A DNA stretch of 6,550 nucleotides from Chloroflexota bacterium (GTDB lineage Bacteria; Chloroflexota; Anaerolineae; Ardenticatenales; Ardenticatenaceae), in the NCBI GenBank assembly GCA_003520455.1, contig DOUV01000325.1, positions 1-6,550 on the forward strand. The letters run 5' to 3'. Position 1 is the first letter of the stretch. Each line of letters opens with the position of its first letter. The notes beneath the pieces were generated by a model that searched no databases, was not told the origin of the DNA, and saw nothing but the letters and a program-made list of their open reading frames with translations. Positions 6,098 to 6,550 of this stretch are shown here, piece after piece. The translations under genes and the position numbers were made by a program.

Positions 6098-6290
6098 ACC
6101 ATTATGCCCCCGAGCGGGCTTTCATGGCGCTCAAGAGCGTGGCCGTGTGCCACGTTATCCTCGGAAAACTCGACATACCCGTTTAGGATAGGGCGAGGTA
6201 GAGTCGCCTATACCGCGTATCAGCTAAAAATTCGCCGTCTACGGCAAGATCAACGACCAGTGTGGGTTGGCACGATGGGTTTACAGCGAA
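5990..6290 (-). pseudogene. degenerate third precursor copy
   Basis: A third copy of the leader-like region is visible but broken across frames. The N-terminal part near 6284-6185 ends in RYRRLYLALS and stops early. The next frame carries NGYVEFSEDNV and ESPLGGIMVG. A third frame resumes with WVRREANLLHT and runs into precursor 2. Comparison with copy 1 places single-base deletions near 6185-6196 and near 6097. The sequence after the leader ends at about 5970, where it passes directly into the leader of precursor 2, so this copy has no core of its own. It cannot make a full-length product and is probably residue of an older tandem array. Confidence 0.68.
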
Positions 6291-6340
6291 GCTCGAAGAG
6301 AGCAAACATGAAGGGCAAGAGTTAAGTATCCAGCGTTCGA

Positions 6341-6359
6341 AGTATACCATACATGTCAA
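6341..6359 (-). promoter_or_regulatory. candidate promoter for the precursor operon
   Basis: On the minus strand TGGTATACT (6349-6341) fits an extended -10 element. It lies upstream of all three precursor copies. A perfect TTGACA occurs at 6359-6354, but it is only 7 bases from this -10, so the two cannot serve one sigma-70 promoter. No good -10 is placed about 17 bases after the TTGACA. Treat this as a candidate only; the real start could be elsewhere in 6300-6450. Confidence 0.3.
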
Positions 6360-6436
6360 TACCCTGGAGATCGCGGGTTCGAAGCAGACTTGGGGTAAGA
6401 GCAAGTGTGGAGGGCTGGACACAACATAAAATATGC

Positions 6437-6524
6437 GCCACCCGGCGGCCCGCGATCCAGCGACAGGTGCCGTCGCCGCCGACGTGGCGGCACCTGACAG
6501 AAGAGGGGTGCCACCTGGCGGCAC
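6437..6524. repeat. GC-rich inverted repeats upstream of the cluster
   Basis: CAGGTGCCG at 6464-6472 pairs perfectly with CGGCACCTG at 6488-6496. A second smaller stem is GTGCC at 6508-6512 with GGCAC at 6520-6524. The motif GCCACCYGGCGG occurs twice, at 6437-6448 and 6510-6521, and related GTGGCGGCACC lies between. The region therefore holds a small family of related GC-rich palindromic units. They may be a REP-type intergenic element, or the end of an upstream gene's terminator region. No coding sequence was recognised in 6300-6550. Confidence 0.45.
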
Positions 6525-6550
6525 AGGATGGCGAACGGGCGTCGGGCGGG

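Noticed and set aside
6363..6385. tRNA-like T-arm (GCGGGTTCGAA) at the right side
   Set aside because: The 5' half of a T arm is present but the 3' half (GCAGAC) does not pair, and no acceptor or anticodon stem can be drawn. It could be a tRNA-derived fragment, but the evidence is too thin.

Overview
The window looks like a piece of a GC-rich, free-living bacterial chromosome. Chloroflexota is my best guess. That rests on the tRNA-Arg(CCT) sequence, the C-run/G-run intergenic hairpins at the left edge, a REP-like element near 1094-1130 and the style of the gene cluster. No taxonomic marker gene is present, so the assignment is an inference.

Left part (1-1284): two GC-rich hairpins, then a tRNA-Arg with anticodon CCT at 211-282 behind a consensus extended -10 box. 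About 1 kb follows in which I see no convincing protein gene. It holds short repeats: three CTGCTCACT boxes at 740-780, and a 12-bp inverted repeat bracketing 1002-1140 with a REP-like element.

Right part (1421 to about 6290, all minus strand): a compact RiPP cluster resembling class V lanthipeptide systems. In transcription order it contains a degenerate precursor copy (about 6290-5990), an apparently chimeric precursor (5989-5501), an intact precursor with a strong ribosome binding site (5464-4946), a 12-bp-stem hairpin followed by a T-run (4919-4880), an aminoglycoside-phosphotransferase-fold kinase (4839-3730), and a 770-residue protein (3733-1421). That last protein joins a HopA1-family domain to a complete LanC cyclase domain. 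The two enzyme genes overlap by ATGA.

Inferred pathway: the kinase phosphorylates Ser/Thr in the precursor tail, the HopA1 domain eliminates phosphate to give dehydroamino acids, and the zinc LanC domain adds Cys thiols to make (methyl)lanthionines. The precursors share a leader-like region of about 94 residues, roughly 80% identical and gap-free between the two coding copies. It is followed by unrelated tails that hold every Cys. The hairpin between precursor and enzyme genes probably lets more precursor than enzyme be made.

The most notable points are the HopA1-LanC fusion, the very long conserved leader with swapped Cys-rich tails, and a decaying, recombining tandem array of precursor genes. 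No transporter, leader protease, regulator or tailoring enzyme lies inside the window; any would be beyond position 6550 or elsewhere.
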